A stretch of DNA of 64,000 bases from Dipylidium caninum (Eukaryota; Platyhelminthes; Cestoda; Cyclophyllidea; Dipylidiidae). Below are positions 27,101 to 38,977 of this stretch, one piece after another. The notes beneath the pieces are model-generated. The model ran no database searches. It was not told the origin of the DNA and was given only the letters and a program-made list of their open reading frames with translations. Made by a program: the position numbers and the translations under genes. Position 1 is the stretch's first letter. Each line of letters opens with the position of its first letter. The stretch covers positions 1 to 64,000 of the forward strand of contig QEYB01000936.1 in NCBI GenBank assembly GCA_017562135.1. The letters are read 5' to 3'.

Positions 27101-30100
27101 TAAAGTTGCCGATTTAGATCAGTTGGTTTTGCGCCTTGTCTCGGAACCAATAGGCAGTAGTGACGCCAATTCGGTACTTTGGAAATCATTTATACTCCCC
27201 TTTATCGAGCAATTTTTCTAAAATGCCTCTTCTATTCATAGAACCCCCCCTATCGTGTGGATGTTCGACTCAGTGGAAATCTAATTCGATTGATGACTTG
27301 CATTGATAGTTTGGTGGCTCTCCGGTTAATTCTAGAAAATTTAAATCGGCCCCTTAAATATGAGATATTGAGCAAAGCCACAGAGTGTCCAATTCCAATG
27401 AACCCTCCTGTTGGTGATGAGGTGAACTGCCTTTTTCCCACTGTAATGCCCATTTTTATAGTCTTCACATCGCCGCCGAATTGAAGGCCTAATCTCGGCA
27501 GCTATTTCCGATGTCGATGTTATGGAGGATCCTCTACCTTTGCGTATAACTATCTCCAAAAACACAGACGAATTTATAGTTATCGAAAAACAACTTGCAG
27601 AATTACCTCTACTCCTCAACCAACAAGGGTTCTTGTTGACGGAACTCGTGTGTTTTGTCATCGCCCCTCTTTAAATTTCGTTGAAGACTACTTCGTTGTA
27701 AAAAAACGTATAGCCCCTAAAAAACATAGACTTTTCTCCGATCCTCCCGGCAGTAGGAGTCTCTCAGCTCTCACTATTCATGATATCTCTTTCGATTGGA
27801 CCCTTTTCGGTGGCTTGGATTTTGCTTACCTGTGTTCTGGTGAGTCGACGTTTTGATTCTTTCTACAGGACTATCAGTTACTCCTTAATTTTTATTCCGG
27901 TCTTTTAGGCATTGATATGACTGAAGATCTTCAACAACCGCTATCAGCTGCGGGAATTCGAATGTCGGAAACTATTTGTCGGCAACACAGTCAGGTGAGG
28001 ATATGTAAGAACAATGGTTAGTATTGGCCTCTGCCTCCTTTTAGGTTGTAACACTCCATCTCTCAAGTATTTACCTCCGTAAATCCACCTTCTTCCCTCC
28101 TGTCGGAACTCACACTTCCATTCAACGAACTGGGCGAATATTTGCCGTCGATGAACCCTCCTTCCCCTGTCACCTCGGTTACTGATATTCCCGTGACACG
28201 ATACACCCTTCGTCTTGCTGACCTTAAGGTTGTGGACGGTTTGCCTGGCTCAATGGTTAATCACCTCTTCCATGTGCAACAACAGAATCGAGCGACAGTA
28301 GACGGTCGTTTTGTTGCGGCTGTGAGAGCCTCTGCTTTAATGTGGCCTTCTACTCAAAAAACATCTTTCGACCTCCCCAAACCAGTTGCTTTAGATTATG
28401 AGGCCGAAGTTAAAGTCTCCATTCAACCTCTTCAAGTTAACTTAGACCAGGTAGGTGCCAAAGGCTGCGATAAAATGGAAACTTGATCGGCGGTTAGTGT
28501 CAGCAGAATTCTGTGCTCCTTATAGGTTATGCTCATATTCCTGCGAACCTATAATACAGTCCTCAATAAATTGACGGAACAACATTTAAAAGACATGGAA
28601 AAGCGGGCAGTCCTTTTTAACCTCCTCCCGAATGACATCGTCAATTGGGGCGATTCTACACCTGTACCTCAACCCTGTCCTACAATTTCAGTCGCCGAAA
28701 GCGAGCCAATTTTCATCAAGTATGTTTTTTATTTCCATTGGTATTTTCCGTTTTTTTATTTAATTTAGGAAGTTGACGCTATCTCGCCTTACTATGCGAT
28801 TTAATTACAACGGACATCAGTTAGACCTCTCTCAGGTAGGTGTTTAAAGAGAGACTAACCGTTTTTAAACTTATTTGTGTTAATTCGTTGACGATTGTCT
28901 ATCCTCTGTATCAGGGCACTTTCCTCGGTCTGCTAGCCTTGTGTCTCCGACTAAGGAATGCAGAACTCATTTTACCGCGGTGGGTATACCAGAGGGGCTA
29001 TAAAGGACTCGGTAACCTCCTCGAAGATATTCTCCTTCATTGGACGTCCATTTTGCACTCCAATCTTCTTCAAATTCTGGCCACCAGCATCGGTCCAATG
29101 CATGAAATTTCGAGCATTTGTGAGTGTTCCTCACAATTTGTCGTTCTATGGGAAATTGGCTTTGTCAAACTCACAATTTCTTTAAACCATTCAGTCTCGG
29201 GGTTTTTACGCTGAAGCTCGTCTGACTTCGTGTTTGTGACTGGTTGTCTTTTAGTCCTTGGGGTGCGGGACTTTGTTCGTCACTTGGTTAACGCCCTCAC
29301 AGCGCCAGCACAATCTTACCAACTGGACTATTGCCAGCGACCCTCAGGGGATCAAGTAGTGCAGGGCCTCCGAAGCGGTATCCGAGCCCTTTCACAAAAT
29401 GCTGTTTGGCCGGTCATTGAGTTGTCTAGTCACGGCGTTCGGACTGCTCAATATATATTTGAGGTTTGGTAAAATCCATTTCATTTTGACTGATTTTCTT
29501 TAATTTTTATTACCTACTTATGGAAATTAATTCACCATTACTTAAACCCGCATGGTCACCTGGACGGTTTCGGTTTGTCTTCCTATCTTCAGACAATCTT
29601 TGACATTCTCTCCCCCGGTCCTTCAATTCGCCGTAGTCACTTCAAACCGCCCGGGTGTGCATCGTCTCCTACACACTTTTCGGTTGCCACCCCCCAGTCA
29701 ATTAGAAGTGGCGACCCAGCGGTCTCAGCCGCAGCTCTTCTGCCTAACGACGTACGAGAGGGTGTAACTATGGCTTTGCAAACAATTCGCCGAGGGGTTG
29801 CTCACGTCGCTGCCGACTTCAAAACCCCACTTGTTGAACCTAATTTCCAAAAGGGTTCAATTGGTACCTTAGGAGATGTTCTACGCCAAATTCCCCCCAC
29901 TGTTGTTGTTCCTCTCGTCATTGGCTGTGAGGTGAGTCCACGCTCTTACTCCTCAAATGATTTTACTAACAACTCTAAAGTTTTTGGTTAAGTTTTAGGG
30001 AGGCAACATGATGTTGTTTATATAAGTTACAAATCAGTAACTTTTCAACTTCCCATTTTTACCACACCCGAAATGTTTCGCTTTAATTAAGCAAAGTTCG

Positions 30101-30562
30101 TGCGCCTCGGTTAGGATTGAATGCAATTCCCTCGCCAACCAATTTTTGCTACTAGGACACCCCATTGCCATTTTTAGTCTCGAACTTTATAGATAATGAT
30201 AATTCCGCTTTCACAACCCTGTGGACTAGTCCTTGCTGTTTTTTTATTACCGTTCTCCCAAGTAAGTGAAGGCACTGTTACCAATAGCGAAGTTCTTTCA
30301 TCTGACCAACTTGTCCTTTTTGGATTACTCCTACCCTTAATTGGGCAGTCCTCTGCGCTTCCGCCATTACAATCCAAATTTATCATGGCGCTGGTGTCTC
30401 ATGGTCGATTTAAACCGTTAATATTCGCCGACTCAGCACATCAAGCGATCTTCTTTCTCTAACTAGGTGAGCGCAAACCTTTTGGGCGGTCTACGAAACC
30501 AACTAAGACCGGAGGCGAAGAATGAAGATAAGGAGAAGTGGAAAAGCGGGATAAGAGAGTGA
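12126..30562 (+). CDS. ATG2: Autophagy-related protein 2 (ATG2), multi-exon
   Basis: ATG2 is a rod-like bridge protein that moves lipid from the ER to the growing autophagosome. The N-terminal chorein region spans 12126-12272, 12311-12443 and 12538-12783 (RYLANHFLGPFF, then a segment ending VVQTTLREMMDS). Further exons read with ATG2 order and phase: 13008 on, 13403-13617, 13698-14027, 20729-21022, 21097-21240 (PSLRINLRIPIP), 22207-22411, about 23945-24242, and about 24790-24945. Coding blocks then run from 25.4 to 28.9 kb, including IHDISFDWTLFGGLDF near 27.78 kb, the family's W-x-L-x-GG-x-DF motif. The C-terminal exons are 28915-29119, 29255-29463, 29593-29931 (FDILSPGPS, LRQIPPTVV) and 30467-30562, whose NLLGGLRNQ matches the end of human ATG2A and fixes the stop at 30560. 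Introns range from 36-38 nt to several kb. Exons between 14.1 and 20.7 kb, the junction near 13.05-13.1 kb and the 22411/23945 phase are unresolved. Identity is very secure; the full exon chain is not. Confidence 0.93.
14952..20728 (+). other. Intron-rich middle of ATG2 with few recognisable exons
   Basis: Mostly AT-rich intron sequence. One good exon candidate is about 16286-16495. It has a CAG acceptor, an open acidic segment and a GTAAGA donor, and reads through SFSLGQFVFEIII and KIFGLNISMKGQAEG in the gene's direction. An open stretch near 19170-19490 is possible but unconvincing. I see no nested gene, RNA gene or obvious repeat. Confidence 0.45.
21564..22038 (-). pseudogene. Inverted copy of an ATG2 exon with flanking intron
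   Basis: The reverse complement of this stretch matches 23922-24404 almost base for base for about 470 bp. The copy includes the coding exon, the acceptor (CTCTCGTCAG|C) and the donor (GATAAG|GTGAGT), so it arose by DNA duplication and not from mRNA. It lies in the ATG2 intron between the exons ending 21240 and starting 22207, on the opposite strand. It cannot be used by the sense transcript. Read on its own strand it is broken: at 21925-21927 a lysine AAA of the true exon is TAA, and the region just upstream carries other changes. The open remainder begins MSFRTPDDSSSTAEPP. Confidence 0.9.
23922..24404 (+). repeat. Sense arm of the inverted duplication, containing an ATG2 exon
   Basis: This arm contains the real exon, from the acceptor near 23944 to the GATAAG|GTGAGT donor at 24242/24243, in the ATG2 reading direction. 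The encoded segment includes TLKDRYWPQC and an acidic stretch PLEEEIEEELL. It pairs with 21564-22038 across a spacer of about 1.9 kb. The matched block extends about 20 bp into the upstream intron and about 160 bp into the downstream intron. Confidence 0.9.
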
Positions 30563-30655
30563 CAGCAATACAGTGGAAACGCTCATTGTACAGACCATAA
30601 ACTCGATGTAACACCATGACTATTGAACGCTCAGTAGCAAAAGATTTTACTAACA

Positions 30656-30661
30656 TTTATT
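30656..30661 (-). terminator. Candidate ABCF3 poly(A) signal
   Basis: AATAAA on the minus strand (TTTATT on plus), about 39 nt downstream of the ABCF3 stop at 30700. Confidence 0.65.
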
Positions 30662-30672
30662 ATGATCACGGG

Positions 30673-30678
30673 AATAAA
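30673..30678 (+). terminator. Candidate ATG2 poly(A) signal
   Basis: AATAAA on the plus strand, 111 nt after the ATG2 stop at 30560-30562. It lies beyond the ABCF3 poly(A) signal on the opposite strand, so the two 3' ends should overlap. Confidence 0.55.
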
Positions 30679-30699
30679 AAAACACAAAAGGAACGACGC

Positions 30700-33600
30700 C
30701 TATCGATTTATGACATTGGCATCCAGTTGTTCTTGGACACTTCTCCTGTATTCTTCCAATCCCCCGGCCAAAACTGCTAGGCGGCTAGTTTTTAGTGGCC
30801 AGTTTTTGGCGTCTGGCGGAAAACGTGTACACGTCCAATATTCGGTGCATAATGAGCTAATTAAACGCTCGTCATGAGAGACTAGGACAACACCTCCATT
30901 AAATTTCTTCAATGATTCTATCATTGCATCAATTGTTTCAATGTCCAAGTGATTAGTGGGCTCATCCAAAATCAACAGATTTGGCCTGCAAGATATAGAA
31001 CATTATAAATTACTATCAACTGAGATAGTTAAGTGAAATGGACACCATTTAGTCTACCTGGACATAAAAAGAACAGCGAAGGCAACACGAGATTTCTGTC
31101 CACCGGACAGACTTCTGATTGGTTGTTGGGCCAACAAGGCGTCGACTTCAAAGGACGCCAGGTGACTACGGTACCGATGTTCCGTCTCGCCTGGAAATTT
31201 CCTCATCAGGAATTCCAGACTTGAAACGTTGAGATCGAGTTGTTCTGTGTGGTGTTGTGAAAAGTAGGACACCCTAAGCGATCGATGACAGTGGCGAAGC
31301 CCCTTTGTTGGAGTTAACTCGCCCAGCAACAATCGGAGAAAGGTGGTTTTACCAGCTCCATTCTCTCCCACCTGAGATAAATTTGGTGTTCGTATTAGCA
31401 GAACAAAAATCGAAATCAAAATGTACCACCAAGAATATTTTTCCGCCTTCTAAGAAGGCGCTTTTATGGGAATATTCAACGCACAGGTGATAACTATCTG
31501 TTAAAAGTGACTGAAACTTACTATACAGATTCGAGAATTGGAGAAAACGCTGAAGTCAACGTCCTCGAAAAGTGGTATTCCAAGTTTATAATAAAAGTGG
31601 ACACCTTCCAGTTGGACTAATGGTTGTTGAGTCAGCTGTTCACATTGTGGTAGTTTGAAAACAACCTTACTAGGCTTTTCAGGCGGTATTAGCTTTGGCT
31701 TCGTTCGAGAGCCTTGATCCGACTTTGAACCAACGACGCACGCTTAGCATTGTATCGGAAGGTGTCGATAAATTTCTGAAAAATACGGTAAACTCAAAAA
31801 AATGGGAAATATTACAGGAATAAGTTCGTTGTCCAAGTTTACGTGAATATAAAGAACTGCAGTAAGTCGTACCTCGAAAACTGAATAGGAATGGCATGAA
31901 ATCGACATTATTCTGAGTGTTTCAGATTATGCGGCTTAGTAATGAGGAGCTATTAAGAAGCCTAATATCAGCACATTCCCTAAAGTCAATTTAGCTCCAT
32001 CACCAAACGGTCACCGTCAAGTGTAAATAATTAAAATAGCCTAAAAATTACTTAAGGCTGTCAATGCGATGATTTTACAATTTCTGAATAACTATTATAC
32101 GTAATATACATTTTTTTCGATCCCCCCTCGGTGGTTCAAATACACCTCATGTTTAGCCTATACAGGCGCGTCCATCCCCAAAAATTGTCGAGAATAACCC
32201 CCAAAATCTCATTGATTTGGAGAAAAAATACCATAACGATCGCGATACAGATTTTAAATCATTTTCACTTGTAGATGCGTCTGTCGAAAAAGACTTGTCA
32301 CTATTTTTCAATTCATAACGGTATGATGATTCAGCTCAAAGAAGGGTCCCACAACAGCAAACCGTCTAAATCTACTAGTTTAGAGAGGTGATCATTGTTG
32401 AATAGGCCCACCAGGACCTCCTATTAAAATGACCTGTAAAAGACGTCTGCGAGTTGGAAGACGCGCAAAATTGTAAAGTGTGTTAACTTGAACGCCCCGT
32501 TTATTAACATTGAGCTATATCACATTAACCTGGTCATCATTGATAAGAATTTGATTGGAAAATAAATTCCACCAACGAACTTGGATGTGATCACGTTCAA
32601 CCTTCTGGACGAGATATTCACGTTTTTCATTGAGCACCCGTTCTTCGCGGGCCTTAACAAAGGCGTCGTAGTCACCACGATAAAAATTCAGTCGTTTTTC
32701 AGTTAGGTGTATTATATCCGTTGCTATGGCATTGAGAAAGGATTGATCATGCGAAACGACTATCATGACTCCACTCCAATTCTACAACAAATGAATAGAT
32801 TAAAATGCGTGGTTTACCCCAACAATTCAAGAATGCATTGCAGCAACAGTAAGCTAAACCAATGTAGAGAAAATAAATATTGGAATCCTCGATTGAAGTA
32901 AGTAAAATTGGAAGACTCATTTAAAAAAAAGCTTACCGAAACAAAGTCAACTTTCGACAACTACCTCAAAACTACCAGCTAAGCAAAATGGAGACTAAAA
33001 AGGTGGTCCTCAATTTTAACCGTATGGCGTACTGGTATTATTACGAACAAAAATTCTCTCTTATTCTATAAAATAGGGACAATTCCATATTCGGCATTAT
33101 TAATACAGATAGAGAGTATCGTGAAATCTCGGAGATAGAGATTAAGTCCCAAGAATTAATGGAAATTATAGGGATGTAACTGGCACCCGACCAAAGCAAG
33201 TATGCATGAAGTCCTTCAAAGCCCTTGGTATTACAAAAGAGACGGGAAAAGTAGCTAAGATTCATTTAACCAAGACTTAGATTGTGCACAAGAACGAAGT
33301 GGTATGGCAAGGATTCGACTTATTTGACAGGACTTATCTGAAGGCACAGTGGTAAATAAACAGAATGAGCGCTTTTAAGATGGAAGAAAAGATTTCTGAA
33401 CAGAACCCAATATCTTTTACTAAAAACCAAGGATTTTCGAGAGGTAACCTACCTGCACATAGCCCTCCAACCAGATGATGGCACGCATATCTAACATGTT
33501 TGTTGGCTCGTCCAAAAGTAGAAGGTCCGGTTTCGCAAACAGTGCTCGTGCCAGAGCTAAGCGCATTCGCCAACCGCCCGAAAGCTCTTTCGTTGGAAGA

Positions 33601-34990
33601 TTCTGTAACGCGGGTATGAAACTGTGAAGAAGTAATCCACAGTAAATTCCATTTTCCTAACTAAAGACGAGACCATTATGCCGAATGATACTAGGCTTGT
33701 TGCTACCCACGAGATTCAAAAGGAATCAAATTAATCAAAATACACACCTGAACTCGAGGCCCAAAACCTAAACCATGTAGAATAGAAGCAGCACGTGAGG
33801 GTGCCCCATCGGCATCAATAGCTATGAGTTGATCGTAGATTTTCGCCATCTGCGAAGAAGTCTCGTCGCTCTCCTGTCTAGCCCTCAGTTCAGCCAACTC
33901 GGCAAGAAGACTTACGCGCCTTTTGTCCGCCTGCAGGACGCTATTAACGGCCGAAGTGTGGTCACCAATTACCTCTTGTTCAACGTGCAGAACAGTCATA
34001 CCCGAAGGCAATGTAAGATCGCCACTGAAAAGTGATGAAAGAAGCACAATGATGATGTGGTAAGGCACGAATCTCATAGTATTTATGACAAAAATTAATA
34101 AAAACTCTCCAAGGTTAAAGTCCTTCAAAATTCTTTTAGCAGACTCACCTTGCTAGGGCCCGAAGGAGCGTGGTTTTTCCGCACCCATTGCGTCCAATAA
34201 GACCATAACGACGTCCAAAAGAAAGTCTTAAATTGGCATTTTGTAAAAGGACGCGACTCCCGAATGATAAGTCAAAGTCTTCGATTTGAAAGTCAATAAC
34301 CTTCTTAGCAGTACCATCAGACAAAACCTTATCTCTCCGATCTGATTGCTGAATGACAGAGACTGAATAGACTTCAGAAATGGTGTTCCTAGAGGAATAT
34401 CGAAGAAATGGCACACATAGACATCCTCACTTTGAGGAAATTCCATTATTTTGTTGCCTTCTACAATGCTTTCCGCGAGACCGCGTCTCTGCTTTCGGAA
34501 AGTTTGCCGGGACGATAGCCTATTATTATTTGGCGAGAAAAGGTGATAAGTAATAACAAAATCGCCTACATCATGAGTCCCATGTTTGGCCGTCCAAATA
34601 CTCGTGCTATCGATAGCACGATCGTTAAAGTTTACCAATGAAGCCATATGAACTGGTGCAACTAGCCGATCCTGAACAACAATTCTTCCATTTCTAAGGG
34701 GTTGTTTCATATCACTAGCAATGATACTACTTACGGGTGAAGAGTGTTATAAACAATCGCGCAACAAGTGCGAACATCTGACGAACAACTAGCATCTTCA
34801 AGAAAACTTCCGATTGCCTCATATATTTCATCCGCGGATTCAAAATGCTCCCAATTTTCCGCTATAATACCTACGGAGAGCAAAAATTAACTCACAAAGA
34901 GAGACCTTCAAGGTAGACATCAACATCTCGGTCAAGATCTGGAAACCTCTTCCTTACTTCATTGATTGCAGCCACAACCCTGTCATGCAT
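30700..34990 (-). CDS. ABCF3: ATP-binding cassette subfamily F member 3 (ABCF3)
   Basis: This is a soluble twin-ATPase ABC-F protein, a ribosome/GCN20-like family with no membrane domain. Exons on the minus strand are 34990-34906, 34870-34735, 34714-34570, about 34519-34456, about 34383-34149, 34024-33748, 33602-33453, 32781-32581, 31775-31522, 31371-31058 and 30985-30700. The N-terminus ([17 protein letters not shown]) fits the ABCF3 leader. Domain 1 shows Walker [10 protein letters not shown], signature LSGGWRMR and Walker [13 protein letters not shown]. The linker holds [13 protein letters not shown]. Domain 2 shows [32 protein letters not shown] and the switch VSHDE. All exon phases agree except exon 31775-31522. 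That exon is 254 nt where 255 is needed, and its frame breaks near 31700 between ALER and PKLIPPEK. It is either a lesion or a sequence error. The gene is convergent with ATG2 and divergent from PSMC1. The exon in the N-terminal linker near 34.5 kb is the least certain. Confidence 0.93.
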
Positions 34991-35585
34991 GAGACGAGAG
35001 AACAGCCAATCAAAAATAAGAGTAAAACTCGCCCGTTTAAGGGATAAAATTGGAATAATTGTATGTGATTCAAAGATAATGGTGTTTAAGTAAATATCAA
35101 CTCGATAAAAGTGTTACAATATGCAAATGCTTTGTTCACTGATCCGTAATAGGTATATTTTTGATCCTTGCCTTCAAACTGCGTTTCGTAGAGAGAATCG
35201 CGTATTACGACGTCAGAGGGGAGGCAACTGAGAACATATGCTATCATGTTGCGGTTATAACCAGTGAATTTGAGAGTTTCGCAAGTGAAACCGCGTCTAG
35301 TGAGTCGCAATTTAACAGTATGTTAGGCGCATACTAACAACTTATTTTGCCCTTAACATACACAGTGTATTTGGCAAGTTATGTTTCCGAACGAGCTCCG
35401 TATGATACTCTAATTGGCAGTGATTTCACACAATCAGATCAGATGGATTTGTAATCTACTCTGAGGCAGTACGCGGAATGCTTTCATAAGCAGCCATTAC
35501 TATTGGGCAGAAATTCCTGCCCCCTATTGGTCTTTCTCCCAGTTTGTGTTGTTTAGCTGCACGCTGAGCCCCCTGTGACTAAGTG
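34991..35585. promoter_or_regulatory. Divergent promoter region, ABCF3 and PSMC1
   Basis: 595 bp separates the two start codons, which point away from each other, so the promoters of both genes should lie here. A CCAAT box in reverse (ATTGG, 35526-35530) sits about 56 nt before the PSMC1 ATG. I see no clear TATA box. A short minus-strand open frame (35086-35310) has no recognisable product. Confidence 0.45.
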
Positions 35586-37114
35586 ATGGTACCGCGTTGA
35601 TTCTTATTTAATGTTATCTTAAAGGGTCAAAGACAATCAAGCCATGAAGATGGGAAAAAGGGCGGAAAGGTATCGCGGTCATAATCGATACATTTGGAAT
35701 TAGGGAAAAAAGAGGGAGTTCGAACCACCTATCCCTACTCGAATGGGCAAACACAAACGATCTAAAGGTCCTGAGACCGCAAATAAGCTTCCACAAGTCA
35801 CTCCTCACACGAGGTGCAAGCTTCGGTTACTCAAGCTTGAGCGGATTAAAGATTATCTTTTAATGGAAGAGGAGTTTATCAAAAACCAGGAACGACTCAA
35901 GACAGATGAAGAGAAGAATGAGGAAGAAAGGTCAAAAGTAGACGATCTACGTGGCACACCTATGTCAGTTGGAACTCTTGAAGAAATTATCGATGACAAC
36001 CACGTCATTGTCTCCACTTCAGTTGGTAGTGAACATTATGTGAGCATTCTTTCCTTCGTCGACAAAGGCATGCTCGAACCCGGTTGTTCTGTCCTCTTAA
36101 ACCACAAAGTGACTTTTTCGTTATCCATATTACATGAAATGTAGGTTCATGCTGTTGTTGGTGTCCTCACGGACGATACAGACCCAATGGTAACAGTGAT
36201 GAAACTAGAGAAAGCGCCTCAGGAAACTTATGCCGATATCGGCGGGTTGGACGCGCAAATTCAGGAAATTAAGGAATCAGTTGAACTCCCTTTAACCCAT
36301 TCCGAGCTCTACGAAGAAATGGGTATTAAACCGCCTAAAGGTGTTATTCTTTATGGACCCCCTGGCACAGGTATATCTCTTGGACCTCTGTTGTTTATTT
36401 TGCGTTCATATCGGCTGCTTTTTTATTTTAAAGGAAAGACTCTTCTGGCGAAAGCAGTTGCTAATCAGACTTCCGCTACTTTTCTTCGTGTTGTCGGTTC
36501 GGAGCTAATTCAAAAGTATCTCGGCGACGGACCAAAGCTCGTCCGAGAACTCTTCCGTTTAGCCGAAGAGAATGCTCCAAGCATAGTTTTTATTGATGAA
36601 ATCGACGCGGTGGGTACCAAACGTTATGATTCGAACTCAGGTGGCGAACGGGAAATTCAACGCACCATGCTGGAGTTGCTCAATCAACTTGATGGATTTG
36701 ATTCTCGTGGTGATGTTAAGGTTATCATGGCAACAAATCGGATTGAAACCCTTGATCCTGCACTGATTAGACCGGGTCGAATCGATCGTAAAATAGAGTT
36801 TCCTCTGCCAGATGAGAAGACTAAGAGGCGTATTTTTACCATTCATACCAGCCGAATGACCCTTGCTGAAGATGTTAATTTGGAGAATTATGTTACTTCG
36901 AAGGATGAGCTTTCTGGCGCTGACATCAAAGTGAGTATTCTGAATAAGCTCTTTTATTTAGTTATTTCTTGTCCTTTAGGCTATGTGCACGGAAGCTGGA
37001 TTACTGGCTCTGCGTGAGCGTCGGATGAAAGTTACGAATGCTGATTTCGAAAAGGCCAAGGAGAATGTTCTGTACCGAAAGAGTGAAGGAACACCTGAAG
37101 GTCTCTATTTGTAA
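35586..37114 (+). CDS. PSMC1: 26S proteasome regulatory ATPase subunit 4 (PSMC1/Rpt2)
   Basis: Rpt2 is one of six AAA ATPases that unfold substrates and open the 20S gate. Exons are 35586-35588 (ATG only), 35625-35669, 35704-36108, 36145-36370, 36434-36930 and 36980-37114, giving 436 residues against 440 in human. Joining the first exons restores MGQ..., the N-myristoylation start of Rpt2, and then FEPPIPTR, matching human YEPPVPTR. An ATG at 35743 would give a protein lacking this leader. Walker A GPPGTGKT straddles the fourth intron. Walker B is IVFIDEIDA. The SRH region includes [18 protein letters not shown]. The C-terminus LYL is the HbYX gate-opening motif. Four of the five introns are 34, 36, 36 and 49 nt; the other is 63 nt. 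The first junction could also be made by trans-splicing of a leader ending in AUG. Confidence 0.97.
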
Positions 37115-38977
37115 TCTAACCTCCCATTCTGAGCGTTAATCTGTAATTCTACTTTAAATAAGTGTTTCTTACTCGTATTTCATTTGCAATCGCTTTCTTA
37201 AAGCGATACATTTACTAAGATATTACTAGATTTAACCAAGTAGCATGTCTGATATACGTTGCAGTTTGAAGTCTAATAGGTCATTTCCGAAAATCCAATA
37301 ATTTATTGGTTTGAACTTTTTGCAGGGTTGTGTTGCGTGAGATGAAAAGCCGAATCGGAGCTATAGATGCTACGGAGTAATTTTTACGGAATCTAGTTTA
37401 CGGTATTGGTGATTGGCTGGTTTCAGGTCATCGCTAATATTTGTTTAGCAAGTTATGCCGAGAGAGTGGTGACCATACACGACCTCTGACAGAAATTTAA
37501 GAATGTTGGAAAAGTCACGGCTTGATGGAGGATTAGTTGAGTAGTTTAGTTATGATCGTTACGTACCAACCGTAAATCCAGCGAGTTCATATGCGCGGTA
37601 TTAATTATTGTTCAAGGAGAATTCTATCATTTAAATAAGTGGGAAATGTGTGGTCAACAGCGGTTACAAGCTTACCGTAAGGCAATAATTTGCCTGAGGT
37701 AAATATCATCTATTCTAGTAGGCCTGGACCTAGTGGTTTCCCCGCCTAGTAGGGATTCCTCACGATTCATTCGGGACTCATTCGGTTGCCCATACTCGTT
37801 AAGGCGTCCTAATTCGCACCTCCTAACCCTGATCCTCAATATGTATGACCTGAAACGTCAACATTCTATTTACATTGATCACTGATTCAGTCGTGCATAA
37901 GATCTCCGTACAGTAGGGTCTTACCAAATGCTACGTACGCCAATTGGGGTAGAGCGATACAGGTGTGTAAATGCATCCAAACTAGCCAGTGAGAGCGGTG
38001 TGTGCTCACACCCGCTAACAAGTTGCTGCATTTCTGTGTTTCTTTGAAGCAGAATACCCCGTGATAGTCAGTGGCACCACTTTTTAATTATATTGCAAGT
38101 GTTTCTCGAGTTTTACAGCCTGGTAAGTAAAATAACACGACATTTTATAATTTTTCCTGTTTCTCTGCCGTACTAGGTTTAATTTAAGCCCTTATATCAA
38201 GTTTCATATAATATTAATCAGAACTTAGTGTTCCGAGTTAGTCAATTGAGATTACTTCGTATACTTGGGCTTAACAACCCAGAGGAGTATGGTCTTTTAA
38301 TCTCCCTAGGATTAAAGGAAATTGCTTCCACACCTAGTCAACCAACAAATCTCGGCAACTTGTTAAAATCCTGTATTCTTTGTCGTTAAACACTCGAGTA
38401 ATTAACTAGAGGTGACGATTCATTTACTGAGTCGTTTGTCAGTTCGCACCTAGCTCTGTTAATGACTACCTCAAGAGATGAGAAATGATCTTCACTAAGG
38501 CAAATGCCATTTGTGAAGACGATTAAGGGTTCCGTAAACTTGTTTTCAACATTATGAACGGGAATATGTATACCTCTTACGGAAATGAGTAGTTAGTGCT
38601 AACGACGCCGAAAGGAAAATTGGTTTACACGAGAGCATTCGTGTGTTGTAATGAGAGAGAAATCCTACCCACACGCACACATACATAAAAGCAACGAAAT
38701 GACGTGTCAATGCCTGTACAAATATCGAATTAAACCGCTATAGCTTTTTCATATAAGTATTATTTTAATTCAATTTCACTAGTGATGATTTCGCAATCAA
38801 AAACTAATCACCGAGCAAGTCCGTCTACATTTGACAGATCATGAAACAAAATTTTAAAATCATACTGCTTGAGGATATATGAAGGTGCGGGCATAAAAAT
38901 TGAAATGCGGATCGTTAGGTCGAACGAAAGGTTTCACCATATCTAAGTAGTACAATCAATGTAAACAGTCCGAAACG
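37115..38977. other. Intergenic, no gene seen
   Basis: AT-rich spacer after PSMC1 with no open frame of note. TTTAAATAAG about 45 nt after the stop may serve as a weak poly(A) signal. No repeat partner is visible inside the window. Confidence 0.5.

Noticed and set aside
29932..29991. ATG2 ending at the TAA of 29989-29991
   Set aside because: GAG|GTGAGT at 29931 is a perfect donor, and the exon at 30467-30562 continues in phase with NLLGGLRNQ, matching the known ATG2 C-terminus.
35743..35745. ATG at 35743 as the PSMC1 start
   Set aside because: The frame continues upstream with FEPPIPTR and, across two tiny introns, to MGQ, matching the Rpt2 leader. Starting at 35743 would lose 29 conserved residues.
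36371..36433. Read-through of the 63-nt open segment inside the PSMC1 P-loop as coding
   Set aside because: It would split GPPGTG from KT. It has GT-AG ends, and removing it restores the Walker A motif exactly.
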